Shown: positions 34,846-44,632, counted from the stretch's first letter. The stretch: DNA of 47,470 nucleotides from Desulfovibrio inopinatus DSM 10711 (GCF_000429305.1 NZ_AUBP01000037.1:1-47470); one strand, 5' to 3'. The notes: generated by a model from the letters alone, not told the origin. Numbers and translations: made by a program.

Positions 34846-35190
34846 TTATTTTTCAGTCATCTGGTCAAACGCTTCCAAAGCGTGTGAAGAATACACGAAC
34901 GCTGCGCCAGCGTTCAAGGCAACCGCCATAGAGAGCGCTTCCATCAATTCGTCTCGTGTTGCACCAAATTCGACGGCTTTGCTCACATGCACGGCAATAC
35001 ACGTATCACAGCGGGTGGTCGACGCCACGGCGAGAGCAATCAATTCACGGGTCTTGGGATCAAGCGCTCCTTTGGCTTGGGCAGCTTCGTCAAGGGTACC
35101 AAGCCCCTGCATAAGCTTGGGATTTCCCTTGGCCAAAGTTCCAATAGCGTTCACAGCATTGCCAAGAAATTCTTTCCAATTCAACAGCAT
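34846..35190 (-). CDS. Carboxymuconolactone decarboxylase/AhpD-family protein
   Basis: 114 residues from ATG 35190, with AAAGGAGAG before it; an in-frame start nine codons earlier lacks one. The helical AhpD fold has the redox motif in STTRCDTCIAVHVSKAVEFGAT, a CxxC followed by His at the usual place, which in AhpD reduces peroxiredoxins or lipoyl groups. ALSMAVALNAGAAFVYSSHALEAF is the second conserved part. It might serve the peroxide defence together with the peroxiredoxin elsewhere in the window, but it is far from it. Ends in tandem hairpins. Confidence 0.9.
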   Translation of the reverse strand: MLLNWKEFLGNAVNAIGTLAKGNPKLMQGLGTLDEAAQAKGALDPKTRELIALAVASTTRCDTCIAVHVSKAVEFGATRDELMEALSMAVALNAGAAFVYSSHALEAFDQMTEK

Positions 35191-35481
35191 TCCTCTCTCT
35201 CCTTTGATTGTAGGCACATGCCTATGGTGTTGTCGTAAGAGAACAGCGCGGAAAGCAGTCTGTGCGAAGGAACAAACGACGGGGAAGACGATACGGCCAT
35301 CTGTGTCAACGAGTACTGACTGCCATAAAATTCATACTACGACGGGTACGATCTCTGGTCAAACGAGAAATTGATTCCCAGCTCAATCAACTCCCAGTTC
35401 CTCACAGGTCTTCGATTGCCGACCAGCCTCAAGTCCTATACAGTCTGCATTCTCTTTCCTTTAACATCATCGCAAGAAAAT
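35191..35481. other. Divergent spacer between AhpD-like gene and tex
   Basis: 291 bases that must contain promoters for both genes. No convincing -35/-10 pair, repeat or small gene could be supported. Confidence 0.4.
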
Positions 35482-37623
35482 ATGAACGACGCACACATTC
35501 ACGCTATCGCCAAAGAATTATCGCTCCCGGCCCCTTCCGTTTCTGCCGCTGTCTCCCTGCTTGACGAAGGGGCTACGGTCCCGTTTATCGCACGCTATCG
35601 CAAAGAGGCAACCGGTTCTCTCGATGAAGTCGCTGTCGCGTCCGTGCGCGATCTTCTGAACCAACTCATTGAGCTGGACAAACGCCGGGAATCCATTCTC
35701 GCATCTCTGCGAGAGCGTGACCTCCTCAATGATGCTCTTGAAAAAGCCATTGTGGCCGCTCAGACCAAAGCGGACTTGGAAGACATATACCTCCCCTACA
35801 AACCGAAACGCCGCACACGAGCTGCGCTCGCCAAAGAACGCGGACTTGAACCGCTGGCAGTGCGACTTTTTGCCCAAACCGGTCAAGATCCCCAAAAATT
35901 GGCGCACGAATTCGTCAATCCTGACAACGATGTTCCCGATGAAACGTCTGCGCTGGCCCAAGCCAGAGACATCATTGCCGAACAGGTGAGCGAAAGCCCG
36001 ATATTACGATCAGCTATACGAGAATTATTCACCACCAAAGCACGTTTCCGTTCCAAGGTCGCCAAAAAGAAACAAGACGCTTCCGAAGCCACACCATACC
36101 GCGACTGGTTCGATTGGGACGAAGCGGCCCGCACCATTGCGGGCCATCGAGCCTTGGCAATGTTTCGCGGCGAACGCGAAGGAATCCTTTCTCTTTCGAT
36201 TCGACCGGATCAAGAAGAGGCCATACGCCGCCTTCGCAGTCGTGTGCTTAAAGGACGTGGCAAAGATTCGGAGCAGGTCGGTTTAGCCATCGACGATGGA
36301 TACAAACGACTCCTCGCGCCCTCACTTGAAAACGAACTCCGTACCGCTATTAAAATTCGCGCCGATGAAGAAGCCATTCGCGTTTTTACTAACAACCTGC
36401 GCGAACTCCTGCTTTCATCACCCCTTGGGCAAAAGCGCGTCCTCGCTCTGGACCCAGGCTACCGAACCGGTGCCAAAACCGTTGTTCTCGATGCCCAGGG
36501 AGGGCTTGTCAGCCATACCACTATTTACCCGACGGGATCACAAAAACAACAGGACGAGGCCGCGGCCACTGTCCGTCGACTTGTCAACGATCACGCCGTT
36601 GAAGCCATCGCCGTGGGCAATGGCACAGCCGGACGTGAAACCGAAACATTTGTCCGTGCTCTCAACCTCGACCTTCCGGTTGTTCTCGTCAATGAATCCG
36701 GCGCGTCCATCTACTCTGCGTCGGAAATAGCCCGCCGAGAATTTCCCGATCTCGATCTCACCGTACGTGGGGCGGTCAGTATCGGACGCCGGCTTATGGA
36801 CCCATTGGCCGAATTGGTAAAAATCGATCCCAAATCCATCGGGGTGGGGCAATATCAACATGATGTGGACCAGGCGGCGTTGAAACGTGCTCTGGACGAT
36901 GTCGTCACAAGCTGCGTCGGAGCCGTTGGCGTGGACGTGAATACGGCGAGTCCAGAACTTCTGGGATATGTCCCCGGACTGGGACCGAGCTTGGCGCAGA
37001 ATATTATTGAACATCGCAACGCAGGAGGACCGTTTCAAGACCGCAAACAACTTCTTGCCGTCAAACGACTCGGCCCCAAAGCCTTTGAACAAGCTGCCGG
37101 ATTTCTCCGAGTGCGCGGTAAGAACCCTCTGGATGCTTCGGCCGTCCATCCTGAGCGCTACACACTTGTTGAACGTATGGCTCAAAGCCTCGGCATGACA
37201 TCAGCAGAACTCATGACTGATGGTTCCGCCCGAGAGCGCATCGCATTGGATGCATTTATTGATGACTCTGTCGGGTTGCCGACATTGACCGATATCATGG
37301 CGGAACTCGCCAAGCCCGGCCGTGATCCTCGACCGGCGTTTGAAATCTTTTCCTTTGCCGATGTGCATGACATCACTGATCTCCATCAGGGAATGCACAT
37401 TCCCGGTATCGTCACCAATGTCACCAAGTTCGGTGCATTTGTCGATGTCGGCGTGCACCGTGACGGGCTTGTCCATATCAGCCAACTGGCCGACCATTTT
37501 GTCTCTGATCCGGCATCGATGGTCAATGTAGGACAACACGTCATGGTCACCGTGACGGATGTTGACACAACGCGTCAACGCATCGGTTTAAGCATGAAGA
37601 CCGCCCCGCTCTCGACCGAATAA
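35482..37623 (+). CDS. tex: Tex family RNA-binding transcription accessory protein
   Basis: 713 residues from ATG 35482, typical Tex length; a further upstream in-frame start would add residues unlike the family. Domains in order: N-terminal helical Tex part (LLDEGATVPFIARYRKEATG), YqgF/RNase H-like domain (RVLALDPGYRTGAKTVVLD), helix-hairpin-helix (LLGYVPGLGPSLAQNIIEHR) and a C-terminal S1 domain (GIVTNVTKFGAFVDVGVHRDG). Tex binds nucleic acid and affects transcription and stress tolerance. The ribosome site is weak (AAGAAAA). It is followed after 12 bases by the flippase gene, so the surface polysaccharide genes may share its transcript. Confidence 0.95.
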   Translation: MNDAHIHAIAKELSLPAPSVSAAVSLLDEGATVPFIARYRKEATGSLDEVAVASVRDLLNQLIELDKRRESILASLRERDLLNDALEKAIVAAQTKADLEDIYLPYKPKRRTRAALAKERGLEPLAVRLFAQTGQDPQKLAHEFVNPDNDVPDETSALAQARDIIAEQVSESPILRSAIRELFTTKARFRSKVAKKKQDASEATPYRDWFDWDEAARTIAGHRALAMFRGEREGILSLSIRPDQEEAIRRLRSRVLKGRGKDSEQVGLAIDDGYKRLLAPSLENELRTAIKIRADEEAIRVFTNNLRELLLSSPLGQKRVLALDPGYRTGAKTVVLDAQGGLVSHTTIYPTGSQKQQDEAAATVRRLVNDHAVEAIAVGNGTAGRETETFVRALNLDLPVVLVNESGASIYSASEIARREFPDLDLTVRGAVSIGRRLMDPLAELVKIDPKSIGVGQYQHDVDQAALKRALDDVVTSCVGAVGVDVNTASPELLGYVPGLGPSLAQNIIEHRNAGGPFQDRKQLLAVKRLGPKAFEQAAGFLRVRGKNPLDASAVHPERYTLVERMAQSLGMTSAELMTDGSARERIALDAFIDDSVGLPTLTDIMAELAKPGRDPRPAFEIFSFADVHDITDLHQGMHIPGIVTNVTKFGAFVDVGVHRDGLVHISQLADHFVSDPASMVNVGQHVMVTVTDVDTTRQRIGLSMKTAPLSTE

Positions 37624-37635
37624 GAGGAGTCCTCC

Positions 37636-39132
37636 ATGTCTTTGGCGAGAAAAATCGGCGGCTATTCCATCAGCAACATCTTTCTCCAGCTCATGAGCGC
37701 AGTCACGGCGTTTCTGCGCCCCAAACTGCTCACTCCAGCACAATTTGGCCTTTGGAACCTCCTCAACGTCATCCCCATGTACGCTACCTATTTGCACTTC
37801 GGAACACGAGATATCGTTCGGTATCAAATTCCAGTCTATACGGCGTGTGGCGATGAAGAAAAAGCACGAGAAGCTGTCGGGACACTGTATTTTGGTTCCC
37901 TGGCGACCAGTCTGGCGCTGAGCGCTTGTCTGATCGCTGCTGCTGCCTTTTGGCCGGGTTCTCTTGTTGAACGCATCGGCCTTGTTGCGTTTGCCGGCAT
38001 CACCATGCTGAATTGGTACTTTGAGTACAACTTGGCCTTGCTCAAAGCCCATCAATTGTTTGGTATGCTCTCACGGCTCAATTATATCCGCCCGGTGCTC
38101 TCCTTTGTTCTCACACTCACCCTTGCCGGTGCATTTGCAATTTATGGATTGTATGCAGCAACATTCCTCGTCATGCTCGTCCTCATTGTTTTCATCCGTC
38201 GAGCTGCCGGAACATGGCCGAGAGGAATCTTTTCCTGGCCGATATATGTCTCAATGGTCAAAAAAGGGCTCCCCATCACGCTCTTTGGATTAGCGATTGC
38301 CATGCTGATCACCATGGGACGATTTTTCGTCGCCGGGTATCTCGGTGATATCCAACTCGGTTATTATGGCTTATCCACCATGGCGTTTACAGGACTCATG
38401 CGTATTCCCGGAGCGGCTCGGGAAGTCATAGAACCCCTCTTTATGACCGACTCAGCGAAAAGTGCGAATCGAGAAAGTCGCCTGGCGGGCATCGAATCGT
38501 TTTTTCTTCGCCCACTGCTAACGACAGCAGCCACCATGCCATTTCTTCTTGCTGGCGTGCTCTATGCTTTTCCGCCCTTTGTCCATTATGCTCTGCCACG
38601 CTATGAACCCGGGGTTGTTGCAACACTCTGGGCTGTCCCTGGTATCTACTTTTTGTCGCTCTCTTTTGTTTTTCGCGGCCTTCTTGTGGCTCTTGGTCTG
38701 CAGGCGCGTGTCCTGTGGGTTATTATTCCCCCTATTGGACTCAATGCTCTACTGATGTGGGGAGCCCTCCACCCTGCCGGTCTCGGAATGGGAATCGAAG
38801 CCGCATCCATTGCAACCAGCATAAGCCAATGCGCCTTACTTCTCGGACTTATTTGGTTCACGAATCGCCACATCCCGGAAAAACCCGTATCCTGGAAAAG
38901 GACACATCTACGCTTAAGTCTTCCTCCTCTCATTCTCGGGCTCGCGTATGGGATGTTGTATTTTGCCTTTTCTCATCTCTCCATGCTGGCATATCATGCA
39001 CTTGCCGGTACATTGTTTTGCATTTTGGCCTTACTGGTGTATGTTATTCTCTCTGATCGCGGCCAAAACCTCGGGCTCCCGAGCCCTCTTGCTCGATGGA
39101 TGAAAAAGACCGATGGCAGATCTCAAAGGTAA
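37636..39132 (+). CDS. Polysaccharide flippase (Wzx/MATE-like)
   Basis: 498 residues with 12-14 hydrophobic segments, in the pattern of MurJ/Wzx-type lipid-linked oligosaccharide flippases (start KIGGYSISNIFLQLMSAVTAFLRPKLLTPAQFGLWNLL). Such proteins move undecaprenyl-linked sugar units across the inner membrane. The ribosome site GAGGAG lies close to the ATG. The gene starts 12 bases after tex and its last 20 bases overlap the start of the FkbM-type gene, showing tight co-translation. With the following genes it makes a probable surface glycan or exopolysaccharide cluster. The charged C-terminal tail is KKTDGRSQR. Confidence 0.85.
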   Translation: MSLARKIGGYSISNIFLQLMSAVTAFLRPKLLTPAQFGLWNLLNVIPMYATYLHFGTRDIVRYQIPVYTACGDEEKAREAVGTLYFGSLATSLALSACLIAAAAFWPGSLVERIGLVAFAGITMLNWYFEYNLALLKAHQLFGMLSRLNYIRPVLSFVLTLTLAGAFAIYGLYAATFLVMLVLIVFIRRAAGTWPRGIFSWPIYVSMVKKGLPITLFGLAIAMLITMGRFFVAGYLGDIQLGYYGLSTMAFTGLMRIPGAAREVIEPLFMTDSAKSANRESRLAGIESFFLRPLLTTAATMPFLLAGVLYAFPPFVHYALPRYEPGVVATLWAVPGIYFLSLSFVFRGLLVALGLQARVLWVIIPPIGLNALLMWGALHPAGLGMGIEAASIATSISQCALLLGLIWFTNRHIPEKPVSWKRTHLRLSLPPLILGLAYGMLYFAFSHLSMLAYHALAGTLFCILALLVYVILSDRGQNLGLPSPLARWMKKTDGRSQR

Positions 39133-40090
39133 AATCGCCGTCCTCGGCCAAAGTGTCCAATTGTATGGCGTCTGGCAGACCATACAATTTACTTGGCGCT
39201 TTTTTGTGTACCACATCTCTAAACGGCTCCTTGGCAAAAAAACGGCTCTTCGCCACGTCGACGGTTTTGCCATGATGCTTGACCTCCATACCGGTGGAAT
39301 TTCCAAAACTCTCTTCCAATATGGTGAACGGGAGCGCGACCAGCTTGCCCTCTTCCGCCGTTTCCTTCACCCAGGAGATACTGTCCTCGAACTGGGGGCC
39401 AACATTGGATATTATCTTTTGCATGAAGCCGCCTGTATTGCACCTTCCGGCCGTATTCTCGCAGTAGAACCGGATCCACGTAGTTTTTCCCTCTTGAAAA
39501 AAAATATTTCCATCAACCAGCTCGACCACCGCGTCAGCCTTCATGAAACGGCATTATCCAATACAGAAGGAAGTCTTCGTTTCGGTTTAGCGTCAGAAGC
39601 CAATTTGAGCCGTCTCCTTGCCGAAAACGAATCGGCCAATGCCTTCGAAAGCGTACGTACCGTGCCGGTTGAGGATACGGGCGATTTTCTTGAAGCACAC
39701 AACGGGGCAATAGCGGTACGTATGGATATCGAAGGCGGTGAAGTCGAAGTGCTTTCCTCCCTCATCCGACTCTATGATCGTGCCCCGGCATTATGCCCGA
39801 CAAAACTTTTTTTTGAAGTTCATCCGCAGTATTATACCCACGGCCGCAATATGCCCGCCGTCATGACGCAACTGTTCGAACGCGGTTTTCACGTTCGCGC
39901 TGTGACAAGCCAACATGCGCAAGCAGCAACCCGCATTCAGGATCTCGGCTATGAAGCTGAGACCGTCCTGCTCACCCAGTTCAAACAGCGCAGCACCTTT
40001 GGCCCCATACGCGACCAGGATGCTATTGCATTAACCATAACGGCGGATACTCTCCGCATTCTCTATATGGAGCGCTCCGAGCATGCCTGA
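39113..40090 (+). CDS. FkbM-family SAM-dependent methyltransferase
   Basis: 325 residues. A hydrophobic or basic N-terminal segment (VWQTIQFTWRFFVYHISKRLL) may sit on the membrane. The SAM motif is DTVLELGANIGYYLLHEA at residues 89-106, with acidic ILAVEPDPRSF next and VRMDIEGGEVEVLSSL as the FkbM signature. FkbM proteins O-methylate sugars, often capping or modifying glycans. Start overlaps the flippase end by 20 bases and its own end overlaps the next glycosyltransferase by 8 bases, so the cluster is one translational unit. Acceptor sugar unknown. Confidence 0.9.
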   Translation: MADLKGKIAVLGQSVQLYGVWQTIQFTWRFFVYHISKRLLGKKTALRHVDGFAMMLDLHTGGISKTLFQYGERERDQLALFRRFLHPGDTVLELGANIGYYLLHEAACIAPSGRILAVEPDPRSFSLLKKNISINQLDHRVSLHETALSNTEGSLRFGLASEANLSRLLAENESANAFESVRTVPVEDTGDFLEAHNGAIAVRMDIEGGEVEVLSSLIRLYDRAPALCPTKLFFEVHPQYYTHGRNMPAVMTQLFERGFHVRAVTSQHAQAATRIQDLGYEAETVLLTQFKQRSTFGPIRDQDAIALTITADTLRILYMERSEHA

Positions 40091-41039
40091 TTTGCCCTCT
40101 GCCACGATTATTATTCCGACGTTCAATCGCCCAGTTGAACTGACCAATTGCTTGGCCTCCATCATCACGCAGACGGTCAAACCACTCGAGGTTATCGTTA
40201 TCGACGATGGTGGCGAGTGCAATATCGATCAATATGATGCTTTTGCTGCGGCCCAAATTCCCCTTATCTGCATTCCCAAGGACACTCCTGACCTGACGAC
40301 TTCACGCAATATTGGTATCGCTCGCGCAAGGGGAGAGATCATCTGCTTTTTGGATGATGATACTGTTGTCGAACCCGATTATTTGAAAGAAATTCTCACT
40401 GTGTACCAAAACGACCCGAAGCATGAAATCGGCGGTGTTGGTGGATATGTCACGAATCCCAAGCCATTGGGGGTGATTATGCGGCTTCGTCGCCCTGTCA
40501 ACGTGGCATTTGGTATTTCCGGATTTCGTGAAGGAAAGGTTCTTCCTTCCGGCTTTGTTACCAATTATAATACGACCGAATTCCCCTTACACGCTTTGAC
40601 CCAGGTCGATGTTCTTATGGGCTGCACATCGTCGTTTCGCCGTGATGTATTCAAGCAATTTCTTTTCCGCCCAAATTACTACAATTACGCACTTGATGAG
40701 GATTATGATTTTTCATACCGCGTTGCCCAGCATTGGAAGTTGTTCATCACCCCCAAAGCGCGGTTGCAACATTTTGAATCTCCGCTCTCACGGCCGAAGA
40801 AAGGCAAGATATCCCACAAATTTCTCATTGGCCGTTATCTCTTTTTCAAGTCTTACGTCAAAACAGGCTGGTGGAGCTGGGGCTTTTTCTATTACGCATT
40901 AACCGGGTACACCTTGTCACGGATGCTGATCGCCATTGCCGCTTTGGTTATCGGTGATCGAAGTGAATGCAGCCGAATGGTGAGTATTTTCGAAGCCTGG
41001 CGTGACATCCTTCGTGGGCGTGTAGAGTATCAGTCATGA
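40083..41039 (+). CDS. Family 2 glycosyltransferase
   Basis: 318 residues. The GT-A fold is plain: SATIIIPTFNRPVELTNCLAS, VIVIDDGGECN, TTSRNIGIARARGEIICFLDDDT with the DDD metal/UDP-binding motif near residue 91, and later EDYDFSYRVAQ holding the catalytic-base region. The C terminus has one hydrophobic segment (YTLSRMLIAIAALVIG), so it may sit at the inner face of the membrane. It probably adds a sugar to the lipid-linked glycan carried by the flippase. It overlaps the FkbM gene by 8 bases and the next gene by four (ATGA). Confidence 0.92.
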   Translation: MPDLPSATIIIPTFNRPVELTNCLASIITQTVKPLEVIVIDDGGECNIDQYDAFAAAQIPLICIPKDTPDLTTSRNIGIARARGEIICFLDDDTVVEPDYLKEILTVYQNDPKHEIGGVGGYVTNPKPLGVIMRLRRPVNVAFGISGFREGKVLPSGFVTNYNTTEFPLHALTQVDVLMGCTSSFRRDVFKQFLFRPNYYNYALDEDYDFSYRVAQHWKLFITPKARLQHFESPLSRPKKGKISHKFLIGRYLFFKSYVKTGWWSWGFFYYALTGYTLSRMLIAIAALVIGDRSECSRMVSIFEAWRDILRGRVEYQS

Positions 41040-42226
41040 AACGAATTCTTTTTGTCCTCATCATATCTATCGGATGCAATCTTGCACTATCATGTCTCGC
41101 ATTCACAGAAACACTATGCTTACGTCCGTACACCGATGATTCTCCTTGGAACCTTCCCATAGGTCCCGATCCGGTCATCGATCCACAAAGCGACCATTTC
41201 ATTCGGCAATTTGATGGTATTTTTGGCTGCAATCCTTCAGCATATACCTATCCTGTATACTCCGTTACCCCAACAACACCAGATCGCATTTTTCTTGTTA
41301 CGGGGATCTACTCAAATGTCGTTGATAACGGAACGAGACTCGATCGACGAAAAAATATTTCTTTGACGCTCAAAGCACCACGTGGTGCCAAACCGGCGCA
41401 AGGACATGACGCGCAGATTATTCTTCACAATCCGGTGACAGGAGACGAATGGGGCTTTTGGAAATCGAAAAAACAGGGCCCCATGTTCAAAACGCAGAAT
41501 GGGTATCATTACAATACACACTGGTCGGGTGTACCTCCTTCCGGTTTTATGAGCCGGGGAGCCGGCATGCCTTATCTTGCCGGGCTGGTACGTCCATGTG
41601 AACTTCTGCAAGGACACATTGATCACGCCCTGGCCCTCGCCGTAAATGATCCATCACCACTTTTTGTCTATCCTGCGATCAAAAGCGATGGTGATGGCCC
41701 AATCTCCAATATCCCGGAAGGCGCACGCCTCCAGCTTGATCCATCATTAACTGAAGCAGATTTCGATGCAATGGGGTTAAGCGAGCCGGCTCGCATTCTT
41801 GCCCGTGCGATGCAAACGTATGGACTGATTGTTGTGGATAAAGGCGGACATCCCAAAATCATGATTGAATATGAAGGAAGTGCCGATTGGAGCGGTCTGC
41901 TTGATGAGCATTCCATCAGATCCATTCCCTACCACCACTTACGGGTGCTCTCTCTCAACACTCCTGCGGTGCCGGAAGCTCCTGCGCTTGCAGCAGCCGG
42001 CCGTATCCCGGAAAGTCCGGAACACATTGCAATCACGTGGACCCCTTCGGCGTCCGCAACCAGCTACCGTATTTTCAGATTTGATACGATGGACACCCCG
42101 AGCGTGATCGCCATTACCACGGCTCAGGTATATACCGACCTCAATCCTCCATCTGCCCCACAATACGCCATTCAAGCGATCAATCATAACGGTGCCAGCG
42201 CTTTAACGCCGGTGGTCATGCCATAA
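41036..42226 (+). CDS. Exported protein with C-terminal fibronectin III-like domain
   Basis: 396 residues. A signal peptide (KRILFVLIISIGCNLALSCLA) shows export; a Cys at the region could also be a lipid anchor but no clean lipobox is seen. The main part contains GAGMPYLAGLVRPCELLQG and ARILARAMQTYGLIVVDKGG, which I recall from a family of secreted proteins of unknown role in actinobacteria and others. The last 85 residues (PESPEHIAITWTPSASATSYRIFR, ending in a VYTDLNPP-type turn) look like a fibronectin III domain. It starts in ATGA overlap with the glycosyltransferase, tying it to the polysaccharide cluster; perhaps a polymer-binding or processing protein. Function unknown. Confidence 0.75.
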   Translation: MKRILFVLIISIGCNLALSCLAFTETLCLRPYTDDSPWNLPIGPDPVIDPQSDHFIRQFDGIFGCNPSAYTYPVYSVTPTTPDRIFLVTGIYSNVVDNGTRLDRRKNISLTLKAPRGAKPAQGHDAQIILHNPVTGDEWGFWKSKKQGPMFKTQNGYHYNTHWSGVPPSGFMSRGAGMPYLAGLVRPCELLQGHIDHALALAVNDPSPLFVYPAIKSDGDGPISNIPEGARLQLDPSLTEADFDAMGLSEPARILARAMQTYGLIVVDKGGHPKIMIEYEGSADWSGLLDEHSIRSIPYHHLRVLSLNTPAVPEAPALAAAGRIPESPEHIAITWTPSASATSYRIFRFDTMDTPSVIAITTAQVYTDLNPPSAPQYAIQAINHNGASALTPVVMP

Positions 42227-42262
42227 CAGCAACGGCTTCCACTTGAGCTGTACGAAGACTCG

Positions 42263-43414
42263 TCAGGGAAGTAACACCAATTCCGGTGATGACAAAACAA
42301 GACTCGTAAGCGGAACATAGGGATATTCATCACTAAGATGATGCTTAATGCCATACGACGCGGCCGCGTCGAAGACGCGAAGCTTGTCGGCAAGCGTGCA
42401 GTGGTCTTTCAATATGCCCTGAAGGTGAATAATGGGTGCGCCGAGAAGAAGCCCCACCCGAGAGCCGGTTCCTTCTAGTCGCTCATGAATGGGTCGGATA
42501 TACCGGATTCCCGGATATCGACGAAAAAGACGCGGTTGGAGATCTGGCCAGAGACCAAACCCGATCTTGGTATGGTGCGTGTCTGGATACAACGTAACAC
42601 GCTGAAAGTAGATAAGATCAAAGTCCATTCCGACAAGTGTCGGCAGAATCTGCTGGAGAGCAGGCGACATGCGTTCATCCGCATCGAGCGAAAAAACCAT
42701 TTCCGACTGGCAGAGTTCAAGCATGGCATTGCGTTGCGCCGCAAAATCGGCATTCAAGGGACGGGCGCGTTGTGTGATGCCCCGCAAATGGGAAAACAAT
42801 GCCCCCTCTTCAACCGGAACGTCGAGAGCATCCCAAACAAGGACTGTCTGATGCGCATAATCAGGCAGAGCTGTAGCAAACCCAGACAAATCTGGTTCAC
42901 CGGGTCTGAGAATAGCGGCTGTGGTCAAGGTTCGTGACTCGTCAGAAGAATGCACGGCAACAGGCTGCGTTTTGAAAAACAATTGCCGTAGCGTCGCCCC
43001 TGTCTCCGATTGCACTCTGGTTGCAATTTCCGGATTATTGAGAAACAGCGTATTCTCCGGAGTCAAACCGGATTGTCGCAAAAGGCAAAACAACGCCATG
43101 GCGGAAGTATCCGCCACAAGATAAAACGACCGTTCAGGAAAATCATGGCGTGCCTGTCGGGCCGCATCCATAACCCATTCCACAACCACCAACGATACCG
43201 TTGATGGGAGTTCGCGGACAAGTCGTTCCACAATTCGCCCGCAACCGACCCCGGCTAAAACAATATTTGCTACGGGCTGACGAAGCGCTGTCTTGATGAG
43301 GCGATCTTCTATTCGCTGAGAAACAGGAGCACAGACAGTGGCGTCTTTTTCAGGCTGGCCAAGGCAATAATTCAGAACTTCGTCACTATATCGGGAACTC
43401 TCAACGAGGTTCAT
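42263..43414 (-). CDS. Two-domain protein with C-terminal family 2 glycosyltransferase part
   Basis: 383 residues. The N-terminal half has a Rossmann-like start (NIVLAGVGCGRIVERLVREL, VSLVVVEWVMDAARQA, then TLFLNNPEIATRV) reminiscent of the MAF/DUF115 or SAM-binding fold found in flagellar glycosylation proteins. The C-terminal half has AAQRNAMLELCQSEMVFSLDADERMSPAL, the donor-binding DxD region of waaE-type family 2 glycosyltransferases, followed by GLWPDLQPRLFRRYPGIRYI and HERLEG. The usual N-terminal nucleotide strand of GT-A enzymes (SxxIxxxN) is not obvious, so the enzyme may be partial or a fusion. It overlaps the family 4 gene in ATGA and is the third minus-strand gene after fliD. Confidence 0.75.
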   Translation of the reverse strand: MNLVESSRYSDEVLNYCLGQPEKDATVCAPVSQRIEDRLIKTALRQPVANIVLAGVGCGRIVERLVRELPSTVSLVVVEWVMDAARQARHDFPERSFYLVADTSAMALFCLLRQSGLTPENTLFLNNPEIATRVQSETGATLRQLFFKTQPVAVHSSDESRTLTTAAILRPGEPDLSGFATALPDYAHQTVLVWDALDVPVEEGALFSHLRGITQRARPLNADFAAQRNAMLELCQSEMVFSLDADERMSPALQQILPTLVGMDFDLIYFQRVTLYPDTHHTKIGFGLWPDLQPRLFRRYPGIRYIRPIHERLEGTGSRVGLLLGAPIIHLQGILKDHCTLADKLRVFDAAASYGIKHHLSDEYPYVPLTSLVLSSPELVLLP

Positions 43415-44481
43415 AAAATACGTTGCGCCTTCTTTTTTTCTAGCAGTTCGTGGTAAACATCTTCAAGTTGTCGGACAATATTCTGGACTCGATACAAGCG
43501 TGCAGCTTTGGCACGCCCGGCTTCCCCAAGCAGACGCGCCTGGTCGGGCCTATTCAACAGCCAAAGAATAGCGTGGGCATAATCTTCCGCCGTATTCACC
43601 ACAAACCCGGTTTTTCCATCCTCAACAAGTTCAAGTTGGGCATTGTCGCGATCCTCCCGTGCCGGGTGTGTTATGACAGGCAGTCCACAGGCCATGGCTT
43701 CCGCGATGACCATGCCGAAAGATTCTCCAGAATCATTAGCATGGGCGAACACACTGAGCCCTCCTAAAAACACTGCCAAGGCCATATCCGATACAAGCGG
43801 TTTATGCAAAATAACATGGTGAGAAAGCCCACGATTTTTGACAAACGCTTCAAACTCTTTTGTTGCCCCAACGACTCTGAATTGGATATCGCTCCGTTGT
43901 GCAATAATACGCGGTAAAAATTCGTACACGAGCGTCGACCATTTTCCCAAATCAGCACGTGAAACCCGCCCCACAATGGGATTAGAAAATTGATGTCCAG
44001 GGACGAGAATGCGAAAAAGATCCGTGTCGACAGGATTATAGAGAACTCTGTGCTTGAAGGGATCAAACTCTCGATTAAGCCCGTTGATAAGACGATCAAG
44101 ACAAAAATGGGATACATAGAGATGACAATCAATCATTTGCGCAAGCGGAGTCGGATCATATCGACCGAATACATTGGTCTCAACAAGTACTTTCGGCTGA
44201 TATAATTGGATGGGGATCAAGACCTTTCGATTCGGTGAACCAGCGCGATGAACGTGAATAATATCCGGTTGAATACGAACAAGAAAGGAAAACAAGTCCT
44301 TACCAATAAAGGTATCAATGCCCGCAGCGCGAATTGCCTTTCCACGTTCTCCATCAGAAAAAGCAAAAACAGCGGGATCGAATGCCTCTTTGTCGAGATG
44401 CTCGACAAAGTACTGCAACGTTTTTTCGGTTCCTCCAAGGCCCAAACTTTGACAAACGTGCAGAACGCGAACTGGGGGCAC
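43411..44481 (-). CDS. Family 4 glycosyltransferase
   Basis: 356 residues from GTG 44481, five bases after AAGGAG; a GTG two codons earlier overlaps that site. GT-B fold: N-terminal glycine loop VCQSLGLGGTEKTLQYFVEHL, PDIIHVHRAGS, and the EX7E donor motif in GESFGMVIAEAMACGLPVI (two Glu separated by seven residues). It would transfer a hexose from a nucleotide sugar, retaining the anomeric centre. Located between fliD and the two-domain glycosyltransferase, in the same direction, so flagellin or cap glycosylation or a surface glycan is possible. No signal peptide. Confidence 0.9.
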   Translation of the reverse strand: MPPVRVLHVCQSLGLGGTEKTLQYFVEHLDKEAFDPAVFAFSDGERGKAIRAAGIDTFIGKDLFSFLVRIQPDIIHVHRAGSPNRKVLIPIQLYQPKVLVETNVFGRYDPTPLAQMIDCHLYVSHFCLDRLINGLNREFDPFKHRVLYNPVDTDLFRILVPGHQFSNPIVGRVSRADLGKWSTLVYEFLPRIIAQRSDIQFRVVGATKEFEAFVKNRGLSHHVILHKPLVSDMALAVFLGGLSVFAHANDSGESFGMVIAEAMACGLPVITHPAREDRDNAQLELVEDGKTGFVVNTAEDYAHAILWLLNRPDQARLLGEAGRAKAARLYRVQNIVRQLEDVYHELLEKKKAQRIL

Positions 44482-44632
44482 GGTCACTCCTTCTCAACGG
44501 GGTGTAATTAAAGATTGCACCACGCGAAGTGAACACCGAAATACCTTGCCTGACAAGAACAAATTATCATAACGCTTCCAGGCTTCGCCCTCATACGATA
44601 TTCCTCAAGAAAAATTCATTTACGTCTTCTCG

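Noticed and set aside
36538-37185. 215-codon minus-strand ORF inside tex
   Set aside because: Shadow of tex; the plus-strand protein has complete Tex domains.
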